This document shows positions 44,386 through 56,200 of a stretch of DNA of 64,000 bases, piece by piece. Position numbers and translations under genes: made by a program. The notes below the pieces were generated by a model. It saw only the letters and a list, made by a program, of their open reading frames with translations. It made no database searches and was not told where the DNA came from. The stretch comes from Bombyx mori (lineage: Eukaryota > Arthropoda > Insecta > Lepidoptera > Bombycidae): NCBI RefSeq assembly GCF_030269925.1, contig NC_085110.1:9238001-9302000 (forward strand), read 5' to 3'. Numbering within the stretch: the stretch's first letter is position 1; the number at the start of each line of letters is the position of its first letter.

Positions 44386-44510
44386 TTTTTTTATTTCCCT
44401 TGTAGGCAGACGAGCATACGGCCCACCTGATGGTGAGTGGTTACCGTCGCCCATGGACTTCAGCAATGCCGGGGGCAGAGCCAAGTCGCTGCCTACCGCT
44501 TAATACTCTC
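44386..44510 (-). repeat. GGCAGCGGCTTGG-type dispersed repeat
   Basis: Antisense copy from TTTATTTCCCTTGTAGGCAG to GTCGCTGCCTACC, followed by CTCCACAAGCCTCGTTTG which a degenerate copy at 62.7 kb also shares. Confidence 0.75.
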
Positions 44511-45300
44511 CACAAGCCTCGTTTGAAGAAGGACATGTCATACTCAGAAATTAAATAGATTTAATCCAAAGTTGCAAAATAATTGCACAATTTAAAAGTA
44601 CCTATTTAGAAATCTGGAACGAAAAAAAACGTGAATAGAAATTTAAATGTTTCAAATATTTTATAATAGAAGAACGAACAACGCTCGAATAAAAAGTGCT
44701 TTATTACATGTCCGTATGGTTTATAAAACCACCATTTGTAACGGCAACAATAAAAATTAGGTTAATTTTCATCTTGTATATTGCATAGACGAGTAGAGCG
44801 GGGTGGAGTTATGGAAACTTGCCAAGGAATATCGTTATTACTACAATACATATCAATGTATGTATGTTTTGATTTTCGAAATGGGTCTATATCTACGATG
44901 CTGACGTCCGGTGAATGACCGATAACAGTTCAACAGTTGCATGTCTACTAGTATTATTACTTAAAATGAATTTTATTTTCTAAAATTGTTACTTGCAAAA
45001 ATTAACGATGCATTGTTGGTTTCATTATTATGCTTATGTGGTAAGTTTGCATTCAAATAAGACAAACCGATAACAATCGATTAATGTTGTCTAGTTATTT
45101 GTTCAATTAGGTATAATCTATTGATAAGAAGAACTATTTTATAACAGATTTCCTAAAAAAATTTTAGATCTCGACTCATCACTCAATCCTATCGTATGTA
45201 TCGTAAGCGTGTAAGCTTCGAATACGGATAAGACCAACTTCTTACGACCCTAAAAACCGAACGAATAAACGTGAACATTGAGTAATGTCACAAAAGGGAG
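44511..45300. other. Intergenic, nothing recognised
   Basis: AT-rich; no exon or repeat supported. Confidence 0.35.
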
Positions 45301-45304
45301 ATTG

Positions 45305-46053
45305 GTGATGTACAATTGGCCAACTACCGATCACACTCTTCGGTCAACCGATACTCTGAGCCAGGAAGGTCCAGTACCTAGGAGTCACTCTGGATACATC
45401 AATGATATTCCGCCCACACATAAAGTCTGTCCGTGATCGCGCCGCGTTTATTCTCGGCAGATATGATTTGTATGCGGAGTAAAATGTCCCTTCGGAATAA
45501 TGTAGCACTTTACAAAACTTCCATAAGATCCGTTATGACATACGCGAGTGTGGTGTTCGCTCAGGCGACCCGCACACACACAGTCACCCTCTAATCCCTA
45601 CAGTCCCGTTTTTGCAGGTTAGCCGTCGGAGCGCCGTGGTTCATGAGAAACGTTGACCTAAACGACGATCTGGATTTTGAATCGATCCGGGATACCTGAA
45701 GTCGGTGTCGGAACGGTATTTCGATAAGGCCATGCGTCATGATAAGGCCTTATCGTTGCCGCCGCACACTATTACCCGACTCCTGCTCACGCAGGAGCTA
45801 GTCGCCGTCGACGCCCTAGACACGTCCTTACGGACCCAATAACTTTTCCATTAGGCACCTTCAGCTCTAACAATAGGAGCAGGCTTAGGGGCTCTGGTAG
45901 CCGTACTCGTCGAACTCGAACTTAGGTCTTCGGAGGCGGTTGGGCAGCTGTTAGCAAATCCCTTAAATTTTGGCTAAGCCTTTGCTCGTCCACCTGTCCT
46001 GGTGAAACCAGAAAGGCCTCAGGGTCACCAGTAATCCTTCCTGTAAAAAAAAA
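45305..46053 (+). mobile_element. BMC1-like Jockey LINE, 3' end with poly(A), pseudogene
   Basis: It reads ITLFGQPI, then a stop, then VQYLGVTLDTSMIFRPHIKS, KMSLRNNVALYKTSIRSVMT and LQSRFCRLAVGAPWFMRN, the C-terminal part of a Jockey-clade reverse transcriptase, with stops and shifts. A 3' UTR follows (GCTCGTCCACCTGTCCTGGT, GGTCACCAGTAATCCTTCC) and a short A-run at 46044-46053. Confidence 0.82.
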
Positions 46054-47199
46054 TTGGCCACATTTTTTTAAGGACGCGTACGTTTCGTTTCGGTGTAAAG
46101 TGACAGATGCTCTTCAAGTAACATTTTTAATTTCGGGCTTTTGCCTTTTTTTTACAAAAAAAATAAAATTATATATAGATTGGTATAAAAGCTAAAAGTA
46201 TCAATTTGTTCAATCACTAAACTCAAACCACTATCAAAGATCTTCAAGGATTTCAGCAAGTCAAGTAAAGTGATTCATCGATTATATTCTGAGCGACATT
46301 TTATAAGCATACTCGTATTGTTATGAATTTCTCGTCCACTATTAGAGTCTGGCTAGCGTTGACTTTTAAAACGTAAACAAAATATTTCTATTTCCGTATC
46401 AACTTTTTTCATGAAATTCACAGAGGTATGTTTGAGAGTACCTCTCTGAAATAAAATTGTTTTATTCAAGTATTTTTGTTGATGACGGTGCCCCCGGATC
46501 GCGGGTACATTGCTCTGTGCTGATAACTCTATTAATATCATGTGTCTCGAAATGTACTGTGCCACCCAATCACCACACGTCGATATGCACAGTGGATCAA
46601 ACAAGACGTTGTTTGGTCATCTGGAATTATTGTCAATGATTTCACTGGAAAACACATTTGAACTGGTGGCTGTTATATATTTTTCAGTATTTCAAGTAAT
46701 AAATTTATTGCGTTAGAGTATAAACTTAGATTAAATGACGCAGGCCGTTTCACAGTTTCCTCAAAACCATTTCATCATTCTGCAAAAGCAACGATGCTAA
46801 TGTTTGAACTATGCTCGATGATTAAGCAAACAGAGTTATTAAATTAATCATTAAAAAAAACATTCCATTTCAGTAATCATCAATAAAAATAAAGCCTTAC
46901 TTTGTCTTGACTTTCTTGTCCTTAAAAAGTATCACCAACCAACAGTAGGTATTGAAACAGTTGTTTGTTCAAGTTCCAATATTGTCGATAAATGACCTTT
47001 GACCGATTAATAGAGCATAACAATATAAATAATATTATACGATAATAAGTGTTGACATAAAGATAACTTCACTGAATAAGTAAACATTCATAGGTATATG
47101 ATAGATAATTCTCTTTTGAAGCTCTATGGTAAGACAGTCTTTAATACCAGTCTGTAGATAGCGAACTATCTTATAGGTTCATTTGGTTGTTTTCGTACA

Positions 47200-47418
47200 G
47201 ATTATATTGAGTTCGTTGGTTTTAGTGTGTTCTTGATAGCTTCACTGTGCGCGCCAGCATAGATACCAGCGATACGCGTGTGTTTGGGACAGTGCGTCGT
47301 GCGTGTTGGCGTCTCGCTTTGCTCCTACGATACGATGTTTTTCTGACTAATTATTTAATGTTTTTTTTATGAATTTTTTGAAACGCGGAATATAAATTTG
47401 AAAACATTTTAAGCCCGG
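47200..47418 (+). promoter_or_regulatory. Candidate promoter and 5' non-coding exon of the methyltransferase
   Basis: A locally CpG-rich patch (GCGATACGCGTGTGTTTGGG, GCGTCGTGCGTGTTGGCG) in AT-rich DNA is followed by CCCG|GTAAGTTG, a strong donor at 47419. The methyltransferase needs a 5' UTR donor because its first coding exon starts behind an acceptor at 53065. Linking the two is inference only. Confidence 0.3.
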
Positions 47419-49951
47419 TAAGTTGTTATTTTGTCTTTTGTCTTTGTAAACGAAATAGTTACTTATTAACTATTTAGTTGTTAAATCTATAACTATGTAG
47501 ACAGCGTAAACATTATAAGAAACCATGGATCTTGTGTTGTATTATTTTAGATCATATTAGATTATAATGAAGCAATAATAGTAAACTTATTAAATTAGCT
47601 ATTGTGCGTGTGTATGCTTCTGATTTAAAGTTTTTGTTTGTTAATTTTGTAAATAGGTAAGCTCACTTTAATAATTTATCACGTATAATGAACGTACATA
47701 TTTTGTTGCATGTGTCTGGGATAACGAGACCACGGAATATTCCATTACACAATTTAAATCACACCAAATATCACACTGGCGAGCTATCACTGTTACTATG
47801 TGAGTGCGTCCAACTCATGGAAAACAACTTACGTGGGCGGTACTCACTATTATTTATTTACGAGCATCTTCATATTATTAGTTAAGAATACAAAGCACAG
47901 TCAAATAAATTATCGAAGTACGAATTTATTACGTTTGTGTTGAATAAGAATATATGGTTCTCAAGGTTACATGGGAAGTAGCCAAGGATATTTATTCTCT
48001 TCGGGAGCAAGGTCTGTTATATCTACGTTGTTTGACAATTTGATTGATACCATTATTTCGTTTAGTTTTTCAAATTAAATTTGTGTGCCAGTCTCTATAA
48101 TTTTTTAACTATCATTTGGAATAGTTTTGGTTTTGGTTAGTTTAGGTTGTGATTACAATCTCTTCTACAAGTCTTCTTTAGATTGTAAATTACAATATAA
48201 TAATTGTATTGCCTCTAAAAGTACTCGCATCATAAAACGTAAAAAAAGTTTATGATACAATGATGCATTTGTGATGTAACTTTTAATTTTTTAGTCAATT
48301 TAAATAAACACACACTGTACTACTTTTAAGCTTTTTTTATGCTTACGACGAGACATAAATGCTTATTTTTGTTCAATATATAATTTTGTAAGAAAGCTTT
48401 CTTAAGCAAAACGCGGCATTTGATTAATATTCATATAGTATTAAAACTCTATGTTTATAATTGTTTATCAATAATATAACTAGTAACTGTTTGAACGCAC
48501 AAAGCTATCATAAGTATTGTAAACACCATTATCTAACGGTGGTGGTCTAACGACGAATTGTAGCTGTTAACGAGTTCTCGAAATATCGGTATAGTATAAA
48601 TTATAATCTATTAAATAATAGTGCTTATAATATCGATAGCCACGAAAGTTTATAAGAAGTATTGTAGTTTTGTTGTTTTAAATTTCGTAATATTTGTTAA
48701 GAAAGCTGACTTCAAAAAAATATATGAGAATGTCATCAATGTAGTCGAAGTCAATTAAATATGAATTTTTGAGGATAACTCAAAAACTAGTGGTCAGATC
48801 TTAATAAAATTGATAAAATGAGATTGGGAATGCCAGTTAGAAATATTACAAATACTCTAAATTTATAATGCAATCATGCCACCAGTTGTTATTGTATACG
48901 CGCTTTTTCTGTTTTGAAACGCAAAGGACAGGAATTATTTAGGTTAAATATACATTTCAATGTCACTTCTAGCCGTTGATAAAATAGTTAATGTTATCAT
49001 TTAATGTGTTTTCGAACTTAAAATCTACTAGATGTTAAGGAATCATTAGACATGATGTAAATGACACCAAACCAAGAAATGTGTTCGAAGGTTTTAATTT
49101 ATTGTATGATGGCTATCACATCATTCAAACTGGAACGTACGAGTATATCTGCATCACGGGAGAAATGGGCATGATCATACCGATTATATACCAAAATATT
49201 AGGAACATACGTTGCACAAAAGATAATTATTGAATTTTATTGCGGTCAATTTCAATACACATTACCAAATTATTATTAAAAAATTACCTAAACGTTACCA
49301 AATTATTTCACTATTGTAAATTTCCAAAATGCAATACAAATGAAAGAATTTACATTACGTACATCGTTTTCGTGAATTGTTTCGTAAATCCGACGCTGAT
49401 TTGAAACGAAAGGGGGCGATCTATCGCGTTCTCCGAAAAGTATTGTTCTGCAGAACAGCATATTTTACTTCTGTTTAGAGTTACCATGTCGGCAATCATC
49501 AGAGTTACTCGGTCCATTTTATGAGGTAGGTACATACCATTCTATTTATTATATTGAAGGATATCGACTTTGGCATAGGTGAGATCGGTTTCAGAAAATT
49601 GTTAGCATAACTCACCGAATATTTAAACATCTATAATCATTTGAGCGACGAATAATAATGTAAAACGCAATTACTGGAACTGGGCAACGAATGAAATTAG
49701 GTTCAATTTTGAATTAAAACAACCAATTTAAACATGCTTCAAGCTCAGGTGTTTTTCGGGGGCTTAATATATTGTTTTCTGTGAAAACGGCGTTCACAAA
49801 TTCACAAATGTCTCGGCTGGTACGGACTCAAAAGTTTCTTGTTCTAATTTATGTTTATTTATATTATGATTTATAATTAATATTACGTATTGATGATATA
49901 ATACTGAGGAGTAGACAAAGTATTCAAATCGTAAAAATTTCTGGTGAATAT

Positions 49952-50328
49952 ATCAGAATTATTCCGATTGTATTAAATTATGTATTGTTAGCTTCGATCA
50001 ATAATAGTACTAGATTCCCGATAAGCGCTTCAAAAACGGCCCGAAAAATAAGTCTTATTTCAAATTAGTATGGTCCAAAACATAGAAATAGAGAAAAGAA
50101 TAAAATCAACATGGAACAAGTACTGGGGTCTCAAGGATATTTTTAAGGATAATCTACCACAAGCCATTAAAACAAAAGTCATGAACTCGAGCCTTTTGCC
50201 ATGTTTGACATATGGTTGTCAAACGTGGAAATTCACTGCCGAAACAAGAAAAAAGATAAGCGTCTGTCAGAGAGGACTCGAACGAAGCATCAGAATTATT
50301 CCGATTGTATTAAATTATGTATTGTTAG
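49952..50328 (+). mobile_element. RTE-type LINE fragment bracketed by a 40-bp direct repeat
   Basis: The repeat ATCAGAATTATTCCGATTGT (first 20 of 40 bases) occurs at 49952-49991 and, with no mismatch, at 50289-50328. Between them a plus-strand frame encodes EIEKRIKSTWNKYWGLKDIF, KVMNSSLLPCLTYGCQTWKF and CQRGLERSI, the C-terminal region of an RTE-type LINE. The bracket looks like a long target duplication or a local duplication. Confidence 0.7.
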
Positions 50329-51385
50329 TTATGATTTTCAATATAATTATGCACTGTAGAGTCGGTATTTACACGTAAGCGATAAGCGTCTGATGTGATC
50401 GCACTCTGACCCTTCATTCCTCTCTACATGATATTATAGCGTTGGGGAGACTAATTGTTATTCAAAGTAAATTATAAAAAAACAATATTGCTTAAAATGT
50501 ATTGAAAATTCAAACAACAAAAAACAGAAGGCATTATTAATTTGCAACAGAGCGAGATCTTAATAAAATTGTTAGTTATGGCTTAAAGTTATTATTACCG
50601 ATAGAGCACAATCATGGAGACAAGATGCGTGGTGAACATTGAGGGTTATGAATATTTTGAGAAATTATTAAAATACGGTTTCTTTTTCATTTGTTTTCCC
50701 GCCATTCATTTTCACTATTGTAGCTCACATGTAGGTAGGATCCACAGTGGTAACCAACTGAAAAAACTGAACAATGAAGTAATCCGAAGAAAAGCTATTT
50801 TGGTTTTAATCTAACTACAAACTTGAGCAAAAAAACAATAGCAAGTGGGAGATAGAATTTTATATTAAATTATCCCCTCAATTCTAATTAATAAACACAT
50901 TGCTCACATAGGAGTTGGCGGAAATTCAGAGATTCTCACAGAGATAAATTCTGAGATTTATTATAACATGTTAATACGCGAACAGATAACTTTGACAGTT
51001 TTTAAGCACATTGCGAGCATGGTGCAGTGTAAAACGTGTCATAGTTTAATGAAATAATATGAATATTGTCCATGGGATGTATTTTATTCCAAATCTGTAC
51101 GTACAAATGGAAAATTCACATCTTCAATAATGTTCAAACCAAATGATTTTTAATTAATTGCAGCCCAGTTTGATCGACTTGACGATTTCTAGTTTTTCGA
51201 AGGTGAACTTCTTTATCATTATTGTTATTTGAAGCTCTATAAAACGAAAATAACACTAGAAAAGCGACAGATACAAGAGAGAAACAAATATATTTATAGG
51301 ATTTACCTTACGAAATAATGAGTTAATATACTTATGAAGGTTGCACTTACCGCACATGTCCACAGGCTTTTTTGTAGTGGTGTTG

Positions 51386-51490
51386 ACGTGTTTTTCTTAA
51401 TTGCTTAGTTGTGTGAACGAAAACCCGTAAACACAGCCTACCTGGTTTAAAATGACTGTAGCCCGTTGACATCACAACGCATATGCACGC
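51386..51490 (-). repeat. Degenerate Bm1-type SINE fragment
   Basis: TTAATTGCTTAGTTGTGTG and CACAGCCTACCTGGTTTAAAATG mark an old antisense tail. Confidence 0.55.
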
Positions 51491-51590
51491 GATTGTGTCC
51501 TTAGTTTGATTAGCATTAGCATGATATTCATAGGTGATAGAACCTTCATATCAGATAGGGCAGATTTACCTATGAGTCAATAAAGTAATC

Positions 51591-51838
51591 TTTTGTTTTA
51601 TTGCTTAGATGGGTGGACGAGCTCACAGCCCACCTGGTCTTAAGTGGTTACTGGAGCCCATAGACATCTACAACGTAAATGCGCCACCCACCTTGAGATA
51701 TAAGTTCTAAGGTCTCGAGTATCATTACAACGGCGGCCCCACCCTTCAAACTGAAACGCATTACTGCTTTACGGCAGAAATAGTCAGGGTGGTTGTACCT
51801 ACTCGCGCCGACTCACAAGAGGTCCTTCCACCAGTAAT
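51591..51838 (-). repeat. Bm1-type SINE, 5'-truncated
   Basis: Antisense copy from TTTATTGCTTAGATGGG to GGTCCTTCCACCAGTAAT; close to consensus. Confidence 0.9.
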
Positions 51839-51918
51839 CTATAACTAGAAATAGAACTGAAATAGAACCACTATAATTAGAAATAGAAATGATCGACACA
51901 ATGTTTTTTTATTTTACC

Positions 51919-52206
51919 TCTATATATAAAAATGAATTGCTGTTCGTTAGTCTCGCTAAAACTCGAGAACGGCTGGACCGATTTGGCTAATTTTGCTCTT
52001 GAATTATTTGTGGAAGTCCAGAGAAGGTTTAAAAGGTAGATAAATATGAAAATACTCGGAATTAAATAAAAATAACAATTTTGTTTTTCCTTTGATGTGT
52101 CCTCCGTCGGACGGATTCCTTTTGTTTGTTTTAAGTTTATTTTATACAAAAGTTTAGGTCTTTTATGTATAGATTGAGGCACTACGAAGTCTGCCGGGTC
52201 AGCTAG
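51919..52206 (+). mobile_element. Helitron-like non-autonomous element, family A
   Basis: In plus sense it starts TCTATATATAAAAATG and ends TGCCGGGTCAGCTAG followed by T. It is the opposite orientation of the copies at 15.7 and 37.8 kb, and nearly full length at 288 bp. Confidence 0.65.
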
Positions 52207-52690
52207 TTTATTATAAATGTACATACAAAGATAATTAATTCTATAGATACAACTGTCAATGCAAAGCTCTTCCTCGTTCCGTTCCAATTCCCAACTCAGA
52301 CACCTATTGATCGCATTATGATAGAGGGACGCCGGACAGGGCCCTACATTTGCTCGATACTTATAACTTTTCTTGATATTTACTAAATTGAATATCATAA
52401 CTATAATTATCATATAATTACAAGTTGCTTTCAATTCTGGAATCCCACACAATCAACAGAAAATAGACGCTTATCTTCTGAAAATCTAAGGTTGAGGGTT
52501 TCGTGTACTGAATTATAATAATATAATTTAAATACAAGCAGTTTACTTTGGTGGTAACATAATTGAGTGTTTTCTTTAAATGAAGAACTGCGAAACGTCT
52601 ACGATACTAAGTACCTACTTACTGTTAATATCCGATCATAGTTGCTCTGGCTGTGGAGTGTACCATTATTTCATTTGTATATATTATATA

Positions 52691-52895
52691 CTAGCGACCT
52701 GCCCTCGCTTCGCTTCGGAAACTGAAATTTATTATTGATTTCTCCACTATTTAATGGATTTTATTATACATGTAAACCTTCCTCTTCGATCACACTATCT
52801 ATTAAAAAAAACCGCATCAAAATCCGTTGCGTAGTTTTAAAGATTTAAGTATACATAGGGACAGAGAAAGCGTCTTTGTTTTATACTATGTAGTG
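52691..52895 (-). mobile_element. Helitron-like non-autonomous element, family C
   Basis: A|CTAGCGACCTGCCCTCGC at the left and ATACTATGTAGTGA|T at the right: again TC...CTAG between A and T when read on the minus strand. The interior block CCGCATCAAAATCCGTTGCG is typical of a repeat common in insect genomes. It lies about 170 bp upstream of the methyltransferase's first coding exon. Confidence 0.6.
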
Positions 52896-53091
52896 ATTAC
52901 GGCACTGTATTACTGCACATTCGACATAAAGACTACAGAATGAACGAAAGGACGTGAACCTATTTGACGATATTATTCGAACCAAATGTGCGTTAACTTA
53001 TCTACAATGTTGTGTAAGTGGCATTTTTATCACCTTACTTATCTGTTTTACATATTTCTGTCTAGACAAATCTGGACAAAAAGCTCGAACG

Positions 53092-53272
53092 ATGACTCCA
53101 CCTAGCAGCGAGAATACAGAAGCTCCGCACATAGTTGTGCTGGACGGTGGGTTCTCGACACAGCTGTCTTGCCACGTCGGGCATGTCATCGACGGTGATC
53201 CACTGTGGAGTGCTCGTTTTATCCACACACATCCAAACGAAGTTGTCAATACGCATCTCGATTTTTTGAGAG
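53092..53272 (+). CDS. Methyltransferase coding exon 1
   Basis: It encodes residues 1-60, including [12 protein letters not shown], the first barrel strand, and [20 protein letters not shown]. The donor is GTAAGT, phase 1. A likely acceptor sits at 53055-53065. The same frame is open upstream without an ATG and would encode a hydrophobic stretch (FITLLICFTYFCL). Confidence 0.92.
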
Positions 53273-56200
53273 GTAAGTTATTATATATACTAAAAATAAA
53301 ATTGAAATACGCTTTTTTTACAAAAAAAAACTTTTTTCTAACACTATTTTTAATTCAAATTTATTAAAATTTATTTTATATTTTTTAGTTGGATTTTCTA
53401 TAAAAGCGTATTTTTTTAGTTTTTTAAAATTTTATTTATTTTTCATTCTTTAGTTGAATTTCAATTTTTTCTTTTTTTTTTTAATATTGAATTGTCATCG
53501 GTCCTTAATAAGTATGCCAATTTTTAGTTAATCCGACGTTTTGAAGGGGATAAAAATCATGTTCAAAGATTCCGTTACATACTAACATACGTCTGAAGCT
53601 AACAAAAGCGTATTAAAAAAATTTTTTGATAATGAAAGCATATAATAGTTGAGGTTTTTAATATTATAACATTAAAAGTGATATCTGATAAATTTTCACT
53701 TACTTATATTCTCATACTCATTACTGGTGGTACGACCTCTTGTGAGTCCGCACGGGTAGGTACCACCACCCTGCCTATTTCTGCCGTGAAGCAGTAATGC
53801 GTTTCGGTTTTAAGGGTGGGGCAGACTGTAACTGTATTCTCTATAACACTAATACTTAGAACTCATATCTCAGGGTGGGTGGCGGTATTTACGTTATGGA
53901 TGTCTATGGGCTCCGGTAACCACTTAACACCAGGTGGGCTGTGAGCTCGTTCACCCATCTATGCAACAAAAAAAAACTCATAATAGTACTTATAATACTT
54001 CTTTATGAAGTCCTTGTGGCCTAAATATAAGACGTCCGATGTACTTTTATAAAGCGAAACGACCATGCTTGTGTTGAAATCCCGCAAAATTTGTATATTT
54101 GTAATAGCCCATATTGTAAGATTTAAGCAAGAACGGGTATTATCACATTAGGGTAAAGTAAGGCTTATATAAAAATATAAGACCGACTGAGTCTCTCGTC
54201 TTATCTTCTCAGTGGGTCGCGAATCCGATCCGGTGGTAGATTCAGCGAAGCACTGCTCTTGCTAGGGATTCTGTTAGCCAACTCTCAGGTTGAGCCCGTG
54301 AGCTTTCCGATTGTTCCGCGAGTAATTGGAATAGCCCTTAGGCTACCAACGATTATGTAGATAAAAATATATTATAGTTTAATTAGGTAGATAAAAATGT
54401 AATAAATATTATGTATGAGCTCGAGTATCACTTGATTCTAAGTAGGCTGTGTACTTGGTCACTTACCATTGCAGCGAAATAAAAACTTAGCCTAAATATT
54501 ATTTTATTATATATTATAATCAATTTATTTTATATTTAAAAAATAGATGACGAATTAAGAGCAACTGTTTCAAAAAGGCGCGGCGAGCTGGCGACTACCT
54601 ATGGTTCATTATGGTTTCAAAACTAAACTAATGCACTGAACAGTATTTTAATATACTTAAAAAAACATTATTTTATATCAACAGTGGGATAGAAGTTGAT
54701 TGCCGTTTTAATTCGGCAGACACAAGGGTAAATGAGACATTTTGGTGTTCAACGGCTACCAGAATATGGAGATGTAAAAATGTGAATGCCGCCCCATCTG
54801 CCTTGAGACATGAGGTTAAATTCTGAATTGTGTTGATTGGTCTGATATTCTACTTTTAAATCTAACACATGAATGCTTTGTGGCAAAAATAGGCAGCACG
54901 TGACTGGCAGATCTCAAGAGACTCGTACACTAACATTATGTAGATAGATAAGTGAGTTATTAAAGGTTTGGAATACAGAGAATAGAAAGTGTAGAAATAA
55001 AAATAGAAGAACAGCTGAAAAATATAGGTTAAATGTATTAAAAAGATTACATTGGCCGGGAGGTAAAGCCGGTAGAGTCGTGTTAAATAGTTCTTCTGAA
55101 GTAACTGTGTGCACATATTACGTTTGTGATAAAACTGCGTTATATCTTATGAATGCTCCCTGTACAATTTCTTCTTAATTAACATACTTCTTGTATGTAA
55201 ATTAGTTATTTCTAGAATAAAAAAGCACCTAAAATATTTTCTAACCGCCAAATCGTTTCTAAAATAAGAAAGACAAACAAAAAATAGCCCATTTTGCTTT
55301 TAGTCAAACGAAAATGAACATAAAAAGATTCTTATTTCGAAATCACGGCCAGAAACTGCAAGACATGTTGCTACGTGAACATATTATGTACTCGTATTAC
55401 GTATAAAGATAATGTTTATTGGTTTATGATGATAGATTATGATGATGTTATTAAATCACTTTACTCTTAATTCATATCTATAGCACAAAATATTTATTTT
55501 GATTCGTCTGACTAGATTAGATGTTCTTATCTGCGATAATAACGAGGACACACGCTCGTAGTTTTTATACATCGATTTTCAGTTAACTTCAGTTTTTGTC
55601 CGTCATTCTGTTGCATCTGACAGCGAGAGTGTGACCTCGTCTCGTGTCATCGTCCCCTGAAAGCGCTTTTCTTCGCCACAAAACGGACCGTTTCTTTTCA
55701 TAGGCAAAAGCTGAAAAGTGTCTGCAAGCAAATAACTCCCTGGAGGCAAAAGCCTACTCAAAAAACTACTGCCTTGCTTTGTAACTTCTTCTGGGAGATA
55801 TGATGTGAAAAAAATAAAATATGACCACGTACTTTGCAGAATTACGAAAACGTTTCACATCCTCTTTAAGAATGACAAATGCGAGATGTGAAAAGGCCAA
55901 CGATTTTAATACATTCATTTATTTTCTTTTATTTGCAAACGGTTTCACTGTAATTTGCTGCAAAACGTGTAGGCAGTAAGAGCTGTTCTTGCCTACAATG
56001 ATTACGTAGTTGTAACGTATCATCTGGGACAGAGTTAGGTAGCAAGTCTCAGCTGTTCCTCTGTGATTATTATGATTGACGTTGCAGCCAGTTGCCAAGT
56101 GATGCCGCTATTTCTCCGTCATCTAGTAACCACCTCTCATTTGCATACAACAAGGTACGCAGGCGGCAAGACACGAGTACTCGGTATAATACCGGTGCCT

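Larger units (their letters stand above)
46054..51385. other. Long AT-rich intergenic stretch upstream of the methyltransferase
   Basis: Apart from the RTE fragment and the candidate 5' exon listed separately, I can only see a weak antisense Bm1-type trace near 49100-49190. No coding exon is supported. Confidence 0.35.

Noticed and set aside
54862..55116. Hydrophobic frames rich in Phe, Leu and Tyr
   Set aside because: They lie in methyltransferase intron 1 on the opposite strand and look like AT-rich chance frames.
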